Numbered from the stretch's first letter, positions 27,719 to 37,377 are shown. The stretch is DNA of 64,000 nt from an uncultured Lactobacillaceae bacterium (GCA_945285405.1 CALYQJ010000002.1:87218-151217), one strand, 5' to 3'. Program-made: numbers and translations. The notes: generated by a model not told the origin, from the letters alone.

Positions 27719-30448
27719 TTACTGGCCATTTGATTGATTTTGATTTGAATTATCTTCATAACCCTGCCCAGTGTTATTGTTATCATTTGAATTATTAATT
27801 TGGTTACCTGAGTTAGAATTTTGGGTATTCGAGTAAATATTACTATTCCCAGATTGTTCAGGATAATTTGTAATACCACTGTTATTATTTTGCCCAACAG
27901 AACTACTATTATTATTAAAATTATTTGAATAATAATTATTATATGTCTGCCGATAATAATTGTTATACTCTAAAGCTTGAGTATATTGAGGACGTGGAGG
28001 TTCATAATAAGTAAAATAAACTTTAGGATTGCTGTTATCATAGGTCATATTTTTAGTAGCCCTAGAAACAATTCCATAACCATTTCTTTGACCAAAGTAA
28101 TTAGACCAAAATAAGCGATAATCACTAGCATATCCTCCAATACCAAAATCAGAAGTTAAATTTTGGGGGCTACCTTGAGCATAAAGGCTAGTTACTTGAT
28201 TACCCCTTATCGTAAGATTACTAGATCCAGTATTTAATGTTCCCGGAAAGGTACCTGTACTTTTAAGAACCGCATATTCCTTAACATTATTCGGTTTATT
28301 TTTATTTTCACCTAATTTTAATAAATTAGGTTCTTTTTCATATATATTGTTTAAAATCCTAGCAACTAATCTTAAATTCGATTTAGAATCTGCCTCAGAT
28401 AAATTATAAGAATGACCATAAAGATTATCATAGCCAATCCAAGAAGAAACTGTTATTCCTGGTGTTGAACCAGTAAACCAATAATCGTGATTATCATTAC
28501 TTGTTCCCGTTTTGCCGTATAATTTATTAGCATCAAATTCAAGATTATTACTCAAATATTCCGCTGTACCTTCTGTAACTACATCTCCTAACATTTTTCG
28601 TACAATATAGGCTGTAGAATTAGAAAATACCTTTTGGGTCTTTACTTTATGCTCATAAATTATTCTACCAGTTGGATCTAAAATTTTATCTATTAAAAAA
28701 GGCTTTTGATATTCACCATCATTAGCAAAAGTTGCATAAGCTGCTGCCACTTGTAACGGTGAGAAGCCGCTTTTCAGTCCTCCTAGAGAAATTCCTAATT
28801 CATTGTATTCAGAATTAGTAAGTTTTAAATTCATTTTATCTAAATAATTTCTACCAAAACTACTATTTTTATCAAGAAGTTTTTGATATAAATTAACCGT
28901 CGCAACATTATAAGATTGAGCTAAAGCTTCGGTAGCAGAAACAAAACGATTTTGAAAAGTCTGATCATAATCACTTGGTGCATAATTACCATATTTAACA
29001 GGAAAGTCGGCAATCACAGATCGTGAACCAATAATACCCTGATCAATTGCTGGACCATAAACCAATAATGGCTTTATTGAAGAACCTGGTGAACGACGAT
29101 TATTAAAAGCATGATTAAATTCATTAACCGCAAAGTCAACTCCCCCAGTGAATCCTAAAATTGCTCCATTACTATTATTTAAAATAACTGTGCCGTTTTG
29201 AACTGGCTCTTTTAACTCAACAAAATTATTTTTTTCCTGATCATAAATTTCATCTGTATGAGTTTCACTAAAAAGATCATGAGTATTAACTAAAACTTCA
29301 TTTAGATTATGATTAATTTTTTGATTAAGCGTTGAATAAACTTTATACCCATTTTGAGATAATTTTAATTTAGCCATCGATAGATAACGCTGATAAATTA
29401 TATCTTTTGTTGTTTCCGGATTAATATCATCATCTTTCATTAAAGTTTCTGCTAAAATATTTTGAGCTTCCTCACGCACAGCACTGTAAGCGTAACCTGA
29501 ATTAACAACATGATAATTAGAGTTAGCAGCAGGTAAAAAAGCACTTCTTAAATTTTCATTTATAGCTTGTTGATATTGCTTTTCGGTTAATTTACCATCA
29601 CGATACATTCTAAAAAGTACAATTTTACTGCGTTTTAAACCAAATTTTACAGTACTTGGATTAACCTTACCATTTAAATCAAAGGGAGTATAGGCATAAG
29701 GGCTTTGAACTAAACCAACAATAAATGCCGCTTGAGCGATAGATAGATCACGAGGTGATTTACCAAAAATACCAAGACTAGCAGCTCCAATACCACTTAT
29801 ATTTTCTCCTTTATTATTTCTTCCAAAAGGAGCAGTGTTTAAATATGAAGTTAAAACATCATCTTTAGTAAAAAATTTATTAACGCGCAATGCTAGAAAA
29901 ATTTCTGTAGCCTTACGCTTAAAAGTAGTTTCAGATGATAAAATTTGCATTTTAACTAATTGCTGTGTAATAGTCGATCCCCCATTACGAGTTCCGATTC
30001 CAGAAACATCTGCTAAAGCCGCTCGTATTACAGCACGTGGCATTATTCCATGATGCTGATAAAAATCTTCATCCTCAGAAGCAACAATAGCTTTTTTTAC
30101 CCAGGGGGAAATATCCTTAGATTTCACTTTATAGCTCACAATATTTGATTTAATTTCGCCTAAAGTTGATTTATCTGCATAATAAAGAATTGAATTTTGG
30201 TTAACATCATGAATTAATTTATCCATCTCCCCAACAGTTGGAATGTCCTCATGACTAATAATTGAAGCAACATAACCCATTCCAATGCCAAAAAGAAGAC
30301 CAAAAGCCAAAATTCCCCACGCTAATAGATTTAAAACTACTTTTCGAGTAATTTGTAAGCCCAGATCAAAAGCATGCAAAACACTTTTACGATCGATATT
30401 TTTCAAAAGGATGTTAAATCTTTTAAGATCTTCTTTTAGATTTTTCAT
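27719..30448 (-). CDS. Class A penicillin-binding protein (transglycosylase/transpeptidase)
   Basis: Bifunctional peptidoglycan synthase. Cytoplasmic tail and one membrane anchor (about 35-58). GT51 transglycosylase domain (about 85-260) with SEDEDFYQHHG (catalytic Glu) and NGGSTITQQLVK. Transpeptidase domain (about 400-690) with SSIKP (catalytic Ser), SYN and KTGTSN. After it comes an extracellular extension; the last 85 residues are extremely Asn/Gln/Ser/Tyr-rich (NNYYRQTYNNYY, NSNDNNNTGQG). Total 909 aa is long for the family because of this tail. ATG 30448 lacks a clear ribosome site. It follows rlmB by 23 bases. Similar to lactobacillar PBP1A/2A-type enzymes; the exact paralog is not assigned. 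Confidence 0.92.
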   Translation of the reverse strand: MKNLKEDLKRFNILLKNIDRKSVLHAFDLGLQITRKVVLNLLAWGILAFGLLFGIGMGYVASIISHEDIPTVGEMDKLIHDVNQNSILYYADKSTLGEIKSNIVSYKVKSKDISPWVKKAIVASEDEDFYQHHGIMPRAVIRAALADVSGIGTRNGGSTITQQLVKMQILSSETTFKRKATEIFLALRVNKFFTKDDVLTSYLNTAPFGRNNKGENISGIGAASLGIFGKSPRDLSIAQAAFIVGLVQSPYAYTPFDLNGKVNPSTVKFGLKRSKIVLFRMYRDGKLTEKQYQQAINENLRSAFLPAANSNYHVVNSGYAYSAVREEAQNILAETLMKDDDINPETTKDIIYQRYLSMAKLKLSQNGYKVYSTLNQKINHNLNEVLVNTHDLFSETHTDEIYDQEKNNFVELKEPVQNGTVILNNSNGAILGFTGGVDFAVNEFNHAFNNRRSPGSSIKPLLVYGPAIDQGIIGSRSVIADFPVKYGNYAPSDYDQTFQNRFVSATEALAQSYNVATVNLYQKLLDKNSSFGRNYLDKMNLKLTNSEYNELGISLGGLKSGFSPLQVAAAYATFANDGEYQKPFLIDKILDPTGRIIYEHKVKTQKVFSNSTAYIVRKMLGDVVTEGTAEYLSNNLEFDANKLYGKTGTSNDNHDYWFTGSTPGITVSSWIGYDNLYGHSYNLSEADSKSNLRLVARILNNIYEKEPNLLKLGENKNKPNNVKEYAVLKSTGTFPGTLNTGSSNLTIRGNQVTSLYAQGSPQNLTSDFGIGGYASDYRLFWSNYFGQRNGYGIVSRATKNMTYDNSNPKVYFTYYEPPRPQYTQALEYNNYYRQTYNNYYSNNFNNNSSSVGQNNNSGITNYPEQSGNSNIYSNTQNSNSGNQINNSNDNNNTGQGYEDNSNQNQSNGQ

Positions 30449-30471
30449 AATTAATATAAACTATCTTTAAG

Positions 30472-31215
30472 TTATTTTAATTGCCGTTTAGATGAGGCCA
30501 ACATTAATAATGCGCCACCAGCAACACTAGCGTTGAGACTACTAACATGGCCAACCATTGGTATTTCAATGAATTCATCCACTTGTTTTCTTATTCCAGA
30601 AGATATTCCTTTCCCTTCATTCCCAACAATTAAACAAATTTTACCATTTACTCGCCAATCTAACCAATTTGTCCCTTTCATATCTGCACCAAAAAACCAA
30701 AAACCTAAAGATTTTAGCTTTTTAATTGCTGAACTTAAATTAACTACTCGAACTATTGGCATAAATGATAATGCTCCAGTTGAAGCTTTCCAAACAAAAT
30801 TATTGACTTGTACACTACGTCTTTGGGGAATAATAATTCCTTCCACTCCAGCAGCATCAGCGGTCCTTATTAAGGATCCAAAATTATGCGGATCCATAAT
30901 ATTATCCAAAATTAATAGAAAATTTGCCTCTTTTAAATCAGTCAACTTTGCATATCCAAAAGGAGCACTATCTAAAACAACCCCTTGGTGAGAATGTTGG
31001 TCAGTTAGTTTATCAAGTTTAATTTTAGGTACAAATTTAATTAAAATTTTCTTTTCATTAGCAATTCGAATTAAATCAGTAAAATATTCACCTTTCAAAT
31101 CTTTTTGAACCAATAACTGATTAATTTTATTAGCAGGTATCTGTTTTAAAGCATTTATCACTGCATGTCTTCCATAAATCTGGTCTTTTGATGTTAATTG
31201 ATCTTTTTCTACCAC
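30472..31215 (-). CDS. rlmB: 23S rRNA (guanosine-2'-O-)-methyltransferase RlmB (TrmH family)
   Basis: SPOUT-class RNA ribose methyltransferase. N-terminal substrate-binding domain (YGRHAVINALK, about 14-24) and the SPOUT domain with LDNIMDPHNFGSLIRTADA, VGNEGKGIS and IPMVGHVSSLNASVAGG, the knot and cofactor motifs. Length 247 aa is normal. The start is GTG with GGGTGG about 6 bases upstream. It sits in the conserved Firmicute order gltX-cysS-mrnC-rlmB, 11 bases after mrnC. Confidence 0.92.
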   Translation of the reverse strand: MVEKDQLTSKDQIYGRHAVINALKQIPANKINQLLVQKDLKGEYFTDLIRIANEKKILIKFVPKIKLDKLTDQHSHQGVVLDSAPFGYAKLTDLKEANFLLILDNIMDPHNFGSLIRTADAAGVEGIIIPQRRSVQVNNFVWKASTGALSFMPIVRVVNLSSAIKKLKSLGFWFFGADMKGTNWLDWRVNGKICLIVGNEGKGISSGIRKQVDEFIEIPMVGHVSSLNASVAGGALLMLASSKRQLK

Positions 31216-31226
31216 TATATGCCACC

Positions 31227-31628
31227 CTATTGTACTATTTTAACATGGTCATGATTTTTAAAGCAAAAAGTCATCAATTGATTTATTCGCTCATCCTGTC
31301 CTTGAATTTTTAAGTAGCCAAAAAGGGCTTCAAAGCCTGTAGATATCCGATAGACTAAAATATTAGTATTTTTAGCATGTGTATGACTTTTGGCATTTCT
31401 ACCCAATCTAAATGCCGCTAATTCATTAGAAGTTAGGATATTTCTGGAATTCATCAATTCCCAAAATGCTGCTTGAGCTTTAGCCGAAACATAGCTTTGA
31501 GATAAATGGTAAAGTTCATTTACTTTTACTTGATAATTAGTAACTAGATAAAAGCGAACTCTTTCTTCAATAACAGCATCACCTAAATAAGCTAGTGTCA
31601 AACCATTCATTTGATTCAAATTTGTCAT
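31227..31628 (-). CDS. mrnC: Mini-ribonuclease III
   Basis: RNase III-like nuclease lacking the dsRNA-binding domain; it matures 23S rRNA. A single catalytic domain of 133 aa with LAYLGDAVIEERVRFYL (catalytic Asp/Glu helix), KAQAAFW and FRLGRNAKSHTHAKN. It overlaps the cysS stop by 4 bases (ATGA). Position after cysS is the classical arrangement. Confidence 0.92.
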   Translation of the reverse strand: MTNLNQMNGLTLAYLGDAVIEERVRFYLVTNYQVKVNELYHLSQSYVSAKAQAAFWELMNSRNILTSNELAAFRLGRNAKSHTHAKNTNILVYRISTGFEALFGYLKIQGQDERINQLMTFCFKNHDHVKIVQ

Positions 31629-33034
31629 TTTTTGCGATACTTAGTTCCTTTACTAGTGTCTTCAATAGAAATGCCTTTTTGTATTAGTTCATCACGCAAT
31701 TTATCACTAAGGGCAAAATTTTTTGATTTTCTTGCAGCATCACGTTGGTTAATCAATGATATAACTTCTGGGTCCGTAATTTCATCAGTTTTAAGTTCTT
31801 GAATTCCCAAAATCTGTAACCAAATAATCAAATTTTCTTTAATTTCTTTTAAATTGTTATAATTTTTAACTATTCCTATCACACTTTTATTTAGCCACTT
31901 TAAATAATCAAAAATAACTGTCAATGCATTTTGAACGTTAAAATCATCATCCATAGCTTTTTTAAATTGATGCTCAAATTGCTGAATCTGTTTAGTTATA
32001 TTTGAAGATTCTTCATCTTTAGATGCTGATTCTATTGCTTGATTTAAATTATAGATGCCATTCATGATTCTTTGATAATTTCGCTGTGCTTGAACAATTT
32101 GTTCCATACCATAAGGTAATGGTTTACGATAATTAGTTTGCACTAAAAAAAAGCGTAAAAAATTTGGTTCATATTTTTTTAACGCTTCATGAAGAGTTAA
32201 AAAATTGCCAGCTGATTTACTCATTTTTTCATCGTCATTAACCGTAACGAAGGCATTATGTAACCAATATTTGACAAATTTTTCTCCCGTTTCAGCTTCA
32301 CTTTGTGCTCTTTCATTCTCATGATGAGGAAATTTTAAATCTTCTCCACCACCATGAATATCAATTGTATTTCCTAATTCAGATATAGCCATCACTGAAC
32401 ATTCAATATGCCAACCGGGTCTTCCTGGACCAAAGGGAGAGTTCCAATATATTTCATCATCTACCCGACCTTTCCAGAGAGCAAAATCTAATGGATCTTT
32501 TTTACGCTTCTGTTCAAGCTCATTTGTATGCTCACTTGCTCCCACCATCAATTCATTTAAACTTTGATCTGAAAGTTTTCCATAACTTACAAATTTACGG
32601 GTATGAAAATAAACATCTCCCCCACTTTGATAAGCATATCCTGAATTAATTAAATGCTTAATAAATTCAATAATTTTAGAAATATAACTTGTAGCACGAG
32701 GTCGAACTGTTGCAGGCATAACATTAAGTTTTTTAATTTCATCATTATAGAAACCAATATAACGATCAGCTAATTCTTTAACACTAATATTCTCTTTAGC
32801 TGCTCTTCGAATCATTTTATCATCAACATCTGTAAAATTTGATACAAATCTTACCTTATAACCGGAGTAGATTAAATAACGTCGAATTGTATCAAAAGCT
32901 ACAGCTGAACGTGCATTACCAATATGGATATAATTATAAACCGTTGGACCACAAACATACATTGTGACCTTAGGAGGAAATAATGGGACAAATATTTCTT
33001 TTTTTCGCGTTAGGGTATTATAAACTTTTAGCAA
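31625..33034 (-). CDS. cysS: Cysteinyl-tRNA synthetase
   Basis: Class I aminoacyl-tRNA synthetase. MYVCGPTVYNYIHIGNARS holds the zinc-ligand Cys and the HIGN signature (about residues 26-42); WHIECSVMA and HHENERAQ give further zinc ligands; DEKMSKSAGNF is the KMSKS loop. Length 469 aa is typical. The start is TTG (33034), 7 bases after AGAGGAA. It lies 10 bases after gltX in the housekeeping operon. Confidence 0.95.
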   Translation of the reverse strand: MLKVYNTLTRKKEIFVPLFPPKVTMYVCGPTVYNYIHIGNARSAVAFDTIRRYLIYSGYKVRFVSNFTDVDDKMIRRAAKENISVKELADRYIGFYNDEIKKLNVMPATVRPRATSYISKIIEFIKHLINSGYAYQSGGDVYFHTRKFVSYGKLSDQSLNELMVGASEHTNELEQKRKKDPLDFALWKGRVDDEIYWNSPFGPGRPGWHIECSVMAISELGNTIDIHGGGEDLKFPHHENERAQSEAETGEKFVKYWLHNAFVTVNDDEKMSKSAGNFLTLHEALKKYEPNFLRFFLVQTNYRKPLPYGMEQIVQAQRNYQRIMNGIYNLNQAIESASKDEESSNITKQIQQFEHQFKKAMDDDFNVQNALTVIFDYLKWLNKSVIGIVKNYNNLKEIKENLIIWLQILGIQELKTDEITDPEVISLINQRDAARKSKNFALSDKLRDELIQKGISIEDTSKGTKYRKK

Positions 33035-33044
33035 TAATTTTCCT

Positions 33045-34532
33045 CTAAGAAATTTCTTTTAAAGTTTGGTCAATATGTTTTAGTACCTTTGACTTACCTA
33101 AGACTTCCAATTCATCAGTTAAATAGGGACCATGCATCTGACGAGTAGCTGCAATTCTAATCGGCATAAAAAGCTTTCGCCCTTTAGCATTAGTTTCTGC
33201 TCTTACTTCTTGAATTACATGATTGATGTTCACTGATGTAAATGGCATTAGATTTTTAATTTTGTCATAAAATACCTTAATCACCATTGGAGCTAAATCA
33301 TCTTGTAATTCTGCTTTTTCACCTTCATCTAATTCAGGAATATCTCGGAAAAATTGATCAGAAAGTTCCAATATTTGATGAGTATAACTCATTTGATCCT
33401 TAAATAAATCAACTAAAGAACGAACCCAAGCAATTTTTTCTTGATCTGGATCTTCCGTTATTCGGCCATTTTCAATTAAAGTTTGTAAACTCATATGAGC
33501 AATTCTACTTAAAGGGGCTGCCTTAACATATTTATTATTAATCCATTCAAGTTTTTTCTGGTCGAATTTTGCTGGAGAACGACTTAAGCGCTTAGGATCA
33601 AACTGTTTAATAAATTGTTTTTTAGTAAAAATTTCTTCTTCACCGACCGGCGACCAACCAAGTAAAGTAATAAAATTAAACATTGCCTCTGGTAAGTAAC
33701 CAAAACTACGATATTGCTCAATAAATTGAAGAATACTTTCATCACGTTTACTTAATTTTTTACCCGTTTCTTGATTAATAATTAAAGACATATGGCCAAA
33801 TTTTGGAGGTTTCCAACCAAAAGCTTCATAAACTGCTAATTGTTTTGGAGTATTAGCAATATGATCATCACCTCTTAAAATATGAGTCATTTCCATTAAG
33901 TGATCATCAATTACTACTGCAAAATTATAAGTGGGTTGTCCGTTTTCTTTCATAATGACAAAATCACCACCCAATGTATCACTATTAAATTCGATCTTAC
34001 CTTTCACCATATCATCAAATTGATAAAGATGATTTTTAGGCAATCTTAATCTAATAACTGGTTTTAACCCTTCAGCTCTTTTTTTAGCTTGTACTTCTGC
34101 AATTTCATGCTCTGTCATTCCTTCATATTCATACTCATAATGAGGCATAATACCTGCTGCCTGTTGACGTTCACGCATTGTAGTTAACTCATCTTCAGTT
34201 AAATATGATTCATAAGCCGAATTGTTTTCTAATAATTTTTTAATATACTTATGATAAATTTCATTACGTTCTGATTGACGGTATGGACCGTAATCGCCAC
34301 CAATATCAGGGCCTTCATCCCAATCAATACCTAACCAGGCTAAATTGGATAATTGGGATGCTTCACCATCAGCTACATTACGTTTTAAATCTGTATCCTC
34401 AATTCGAATAACAAAAGTACCACCAGTACTTCGAGCAAATAAATAATTAAATAATGCGGTACGAGCATTACCAATATGTAAATGTCCAGTTGGACTAGGT
34501 GCATAACGTACTCTAATTTTTTGCGCTACCAA
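33045..34532 (-). CDS. gltX: Glutamyl-tRNA synthetase
   Basis: Class I aminoacyl-tRNA synthetase, probably non-discriminating as in other Firmicutes. [12 protein letters not shown] is the HIGH motif near the N terminus; [11 protein letters not shown] is the KMSKS equivalent; [10 protein letters not shown] is the family start. The open frame begins at 34550, but its first codons encode the ribosome site itself (GGAGGAAC). TTG 34532 lies 8 bases after that site and gives the normal start [16 protein letters not shown], 495 aa. Between radA and cysS. Confidence 0.94.
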   Translation of the reverse strand: MVAQKIRVRYAPSPTGHLHIGNARTALFNYLFARSTGGTFVIRIEDTDLKRNVADGEASQLSNLAWLGIDWDEGPDIGGDYGPYRQSERNEIYHKYIKKLLENNSAYESYLTEDELTTMRERQQAAGIMPHYEYEYEGMTEHEIAEVQAKKRAEGLKPVIRLRLPKNHLYQFDDMVKGKIEFNSDTLGGDFVIMKENGQPTYNFAVVIDDHLMEMTHILRGDDHIANTPKQLAVYEAFGWKPPKFGHMSLIINQETGKKLSKRDESILQFIEQYRSFGYLPEAMFNFITLLGWSPVGEEEIFTKKQFIKQFDPKRLSRSPAKFDQKKLEWINNKYVKAAPLSRIAHMSLQTLIENGRITEDPDQEKIAWVRSLVDLFKDQMSYTHQILELSDQFFRDIPELDEGEKAELQDDLAPMVIKVFYDKIKNLMPFTSVNINHVIQEVRAETNAKGRKLFMPIRIAATRQMHGPYLTDELEVLGKSKVLKHIDQTLKEIS

Positions 34533-34592
34533 AATTAGTTCCTCCATCAATTAAAATCAATATTTATAATATCACTTATCATCATTACACGT

Positions 34593-35963
34593 TTATTTCA
34601 AAGCTTTTTTAATTGTTTCACCAATAGTTTTAACGCCAACAATCTCAATTTTGCTTTTTTCATGGTAATTTTTTAAATTATTAGTCGGAACAAAAATTCT
34701 CTTAAATCCCAACTTTTCAGCTTCACTAATTCTTAATTCAATTCGATTTACACTACGAGCTTCACCCGAAAGACCTAACTCACCAATAAAGCAATCAGTT
34801 GCAGGTATTTCTTGATTCTTAAAACTTGAAGCAATTGCCATAGCACAAGCTAAATCAATTGCCGGTTCATCTAATTTAACTCCACCTGTTACTTTAATGT
34901 ATGCATCTTGATTTTGCAGTAAAATATTTGCTCGTTTTTCTAAAACAGCCATAATTAACGACACACGATTATAATCAATTCCAGTAGCAGTACGTCTCGC
35001 ATTACCAAAAAGTGTAGGAGTCAATAACGCTTGAATCTCTACTAAAATTGGACGACTTCCTTCCATTGAAACTACTACAGCAGATCCACTTGTCCCCTTT
35101 AAACGTTCTTGTAAAAACATTTCTGAAGGGTTTGATACTTCTTTTAATCCATTTTCATGCATTTCAAAAAGGCCAATTTCATCAGTCGAACCAAAACGAT
35201 TTTTAACTGTATGCATAATTCGATAAAAGTGAAATTTATCTCCTTCAATATAAATTACGGTATCTACCATATGTTCAAGAATTTTTGGCCCTGCAATCGA
35301 ACCATCTTTAGTAATATGACCAACAATAAAAGTGGTAATATTTTGACTTTTAGCAATCTTCATTAAACGGCTGGTTAATTCACGAACTACAGCAACACTA
35401 CCAGTAGCACCATCAACATCTACTAATTCCATGGTTTGAATTGAATCAACAATTAAAATATCGGGTTTAATTTCATCTAACAACGACTCTACTTGATCAA
35501 AATCACTTGTAGATAAAATGATTAATTTTTTTCCATTTACTCCTAATCTAGTAGCGCGACGCTTAATTTGCGATGCACTCTCTTCACCAGAAATATAAAG
35601 AACCTTTTTTTCTTGATGCACAATTTTACTGGCAATTTGTAATAAAATTGTTGATTTTCCAATACCTGGATCGCCCGATATTAATACCAAGGATCCTGGT
35701 ACCACTCCCCCACCAAGAACTCGATCAAACTCAGTTACACCTGTCTTAATTCGTGATAAATCATCAATGGAAATTTCATCAATTGATTGTGGTTTTAATA
35801 CTGATTGATTTTGAAATAACTTTTTATTAGATTTAACTTCCTTTTTAATTAAAGGCTGCATTGTATTGAATTCGTGACAGTTCGGACAAACACCATACTG
35901 TACTGCAGATTCATAACCACAATTATCACATACATAAATTGCTTTTGACTTAGATTTAGCCAT
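34593..35963 (-). CDS. radA: DNA repair protein RadA
   Basis: RecA-like branch-migration protein for recombination. N-terminal zinc finger with Cys12, Cys15, Cys26 and Cys29; RecA-type ATPase with Walker A GDPGIGKST (97-104); RadA signature KNRFG; C-terminal Lon-protease-like domain (about 290-456) with GVKLDEPAIDLA and FIGELGLSGE. Length 456 aa is normal. Its ATG directly follows the dut stop, and the ribosome site GGAGAA lies inside the end of dut. Confidence 0.95.
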   Translation of the reverse strand: MAKSKSKAIYVCDNCGYESAVQYGVCPNCHEFNTMQPLIKKEVKSNKKLFQNQSVLKPQSIDEISIDDLSRIKTGVTEFDRVLGGGVVPGSLVLISGDPGIGKSTILLQIASKIVHQEKKVLYISGEESASQIKRRATRLGVNGKKLIILSTSDFDQVESLLDEIKPDILIVDSIQTMELVDVDGATGSVAVVRELTSRLMKIAKSQNITTFIVGHITKDGSIAGPKILEHMVDTVIYIEGDKFHFYRIMHTVKNRFGSTDEIGLFEMHENGLKEVSNPSEMFLQERLKGTSGSAVVVSMEGSRPILVEIQALLTPTLFGNARRTATGIDYNRVSLIMAVLEKRANILLQNQDAYIKVTGGVKLDEPAIDLACAMAIASSFKNQEIPATDCFIGELGLSGEARSVNRIELRISEAEKLGFKRIFVPTNNLKNYHEKSKIEIVGVKTIGETIKKALK

Positions 35964-36410
35964 CTATTCTCCTGAAGAACCGAAACCACCGATTCTTATT
36001 CCTTGTGCTTCATCATGAGCAATTTTGAAAAAATTAGTAAAAATTCCTTGACCAATCCGATCACCCTTTTTAATTATGGCATCTTCAGATTTGAGATTAA
36101 TTACTTGAAAAAAAATTTCTCCTTCGTTACCTTTATTATTGAAATAATCACTATCAACAATTCCAATACCATTAGGCATAACCAAGCCTTTATTCTTAGG
36201 ATTACCTGATCGATTAATCAGCATTAAGCACTCATTATCAGGCATGTAAGCTTTAATTCCTGTTGGAATTAAAACTGGTGTAAATTCATGAGCCTTAACA
36301 ATTAGATCACAAGCAGCCTCAAAATCATATCCTGCTGAACCTTGACTATGTCGTTTTGGCAAATTAATTTCTTTTTCTCTATATTTACTGACAACTTTAA
36401 ACCCACGCAT
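35964..36410 (-). CDS. dut: dUTP diphosphatase (trimeric family)
   Basis: Removes dUTP from the nucleotide pool. Motif 1 is SAGYDFEAA; motif 2 is INRSG; motif 3 is the GIGIVDSDYF block; motif 4 is KGDRIGQGIF; and motif 5 is RIGGFGSSG, the P-loop-like tail. Length 148 aa from ATG 36410, which has AAGGAG 9 bases upstream; the frame extends further to 36467 without a ribosome site. First gene of dut-radA-gltX-cysS-mrnC-rlmB. A TTGAC-N6-GTCAA inverted repeat (36452-36467) lies upstream. Confidence 0.9.
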   Translation of the reverse strand: MRGFKVVSKYREKEINLPKRHSQGSAGYDFEAACDLIVKAHEFTPVLIPTGIKAYMPDNECLMLINRSGNPKNKGLVMPNGIGIVDSDYFNNKGNEGEIFFQVINLKSEDAIIKKGDRIGQGIFTNFFKIAHDEAQGIRIGGFGSSGE

Positions 36411-36451
36411 TTTTGAGAACTCCTTATTTATTCGTAAATTTCCCATAATAA

Positions 36452-36467
36452 TTGACAAATAAGTCAA
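36452..36467. promoter_or_regulatory. Inverted repeat between dut and the small-RNA locus
   Basis: TTGAC-AAATAA-GTCAA, a perfect 5-bp-arm inverted repeat. It is placed where it could act on dut (minus) or on the first small RNA (plus). The regulator is not assigned. Confidence 0.35.
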
Positions 36468-36500
36468 AAAAAATTCACATTCATTTAGTACTATAATAAA

Positions 36501-36606
36501 TGTAGAAAGAAAAAAATAACTCCTCCCAGAGCTTTAAATTAATTCTACACTCAACTTACAAATCTCCCAAAGGCTTAGTTTTAATATTACTAAGCCTTTT
36601 ATTTTT
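36501..36606 (+). ncRNA. Candidate small RNA 1 with anti-Shine-Dalgarno loop
   Basis: No reading frame (ATG is followed at once by TAG). TGTAGAA (36501-36507) pairs with TTCTACA (36543-36549), enclosing CTCCTCCC (36520-36527), the complement of a GGGAGGAG ribosome site. A linker with AACTTACA (36553-36560) and a second C-rich stretch, ATCTCCC, leads to an 11-bp terminator hairpin (36569-36579 with 36589-36599) and a T run. TATAAT lies at 36492-36497; TTCACATT (36474-36481) is shared with the second copy at the same distance. The exact 5' end is uncertain. Confidence 0.65.
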
Positions 36607-36698
36607 CAATGCATATTAGTAAATAATTAATTCTAGCATTTACAATACTTTTACAATTTCCTCAAATTTTTTTCACATTTATTATTTATGATTATAAA

Positions 36699-36801
36699 TG
36701 TAGAAAAATTAACTACTCCTCCCAAAGTATTAGTTTAAATCTACCATTAATTTTTAACTTACAGTTTTAGAAAATACATCACAAAAGTGATGCTTTTTTT
36801 A
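36699..36801 (+). ncRNA. Candidate small RNA 2, tandem homolog of RNA 1
   Basis: Same layout as the first copy, 198 bases downstream: TGTAGA (36699-36704) can pair with TCTAC (36740-36744), enclosing CTCCTCCC (36716-36723). AACTTACA (36756-36763) is conserved, and CATCAC-AAAA-GTGATG (36777-36792) plus a T run forms a terminator. TTCACATT (36672-36679) precedes TGTAGA by 27 bases, as in copy 1. The terminator hairpins differ in sequence while loop and flanks are conserved, which points to selection on the loop. Confidence 0.62.
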
Positions 36802-36890
36802 TTTAATAAAGATTCCAAAAAAAGAATAAGGAATAAAAATTATATCAAAACTCAAGGTAGAGATCAAAAATTCGATGTTTAAACAAAGTA
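36802..36890. other. Spacer after small RNA 2
   Basis: AT-rich; no gene, promoter or strong hairpin recognised. Confidence 0.4.
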
Positions 36891-36930
36891 AAACGGCCAG
36901 TTAGAAAAGAAGACTAACTGACCGTTTTTT
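36891..36930 (-). terminator. Terminator of the gene at 36929 (bidirectional)
   Basis: Fourteen-bp stem with one mismatch (36891-36904 with 36914-36927), GC-rich core, T runs on both sides. It starts at the stop codon of the minus-strand gene. Confidence 0.8.
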
Positions 36931-37303
36931 AATTTAACCAAATAAAACCTTCAATAATTAAAACATATACTAACGTAACAATAACACCATAAAAGAATAT
37001 TCGTGTCCAGATTCGATTTTTAATCTTTAAAAAACTACTGTAATCTTTTTTAACAATATCATTTCCTTCTTGATTGACAGATTTAATTAATTTCACATCA
37101 TCATCAACCAAGTATTTAGTAAAAACATAATTTAAAAAAGCTGGAAGAAATAATAAAAGTAAACTTATTATTCCTAAGATTTGACGAACAGGATTATTAT
37201 ACTTAAATAAATATCCAATACCCAAAAGAACTAATTCAACAATAACTCCGGAAACAAGAGCAATAGGGACAAAATATCCCTTATTATGCCAAAGTATTTT
37301 CAC
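36929..37303 (-). CDS. Small membrane protein, unknown function
   Basis: A 124-residue protein with three predicted membrane helices (about 11-33, 40-63, 98-120) and a polar loop between the second and third (DDDVKLIKSVNQEGND). I do not recognise a family. Single gene, between the small-RNA pair and the RpiR regulator. Confidence 0.65.
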   Translation of the reverse strand: MKILWHNKGYFVPIALVSGVIVELVLLGIGYLFKYNNPVRQILGIISLLLLFLPAFLNYVFTKYLVDDDVKLIKSVNQEGNDIVKKDYSSFLKIKNRIWTRIFFYGVIVTLVYVLIIEGFIWLN

Positions 37304-37377
37304 TTTTTTCCCTTCTATTTTATCTACATATCATTTTACGTAATTAAATAATTTCAAACAAATCAAAAGTTGTTTTT

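Noticed and set aside
27688..27897. 69-codon frame within the PBP tail region
   Set aside because: Out-of-phase reading of the low-complexity Asn-rich tail; no ribosome site.
30533..30991. 152-codon frame antisense to rlmB
   Set aside because: Shadow frame opposite a well-supported gene.
36513..36530. Minus-strand GGGAGGAG in the small-RNA locus as a ribosome site
   Set aside because: No ATG, GTG or TTG follows at workable distance in either copy, and the terminators and T runs are on the plus strand.
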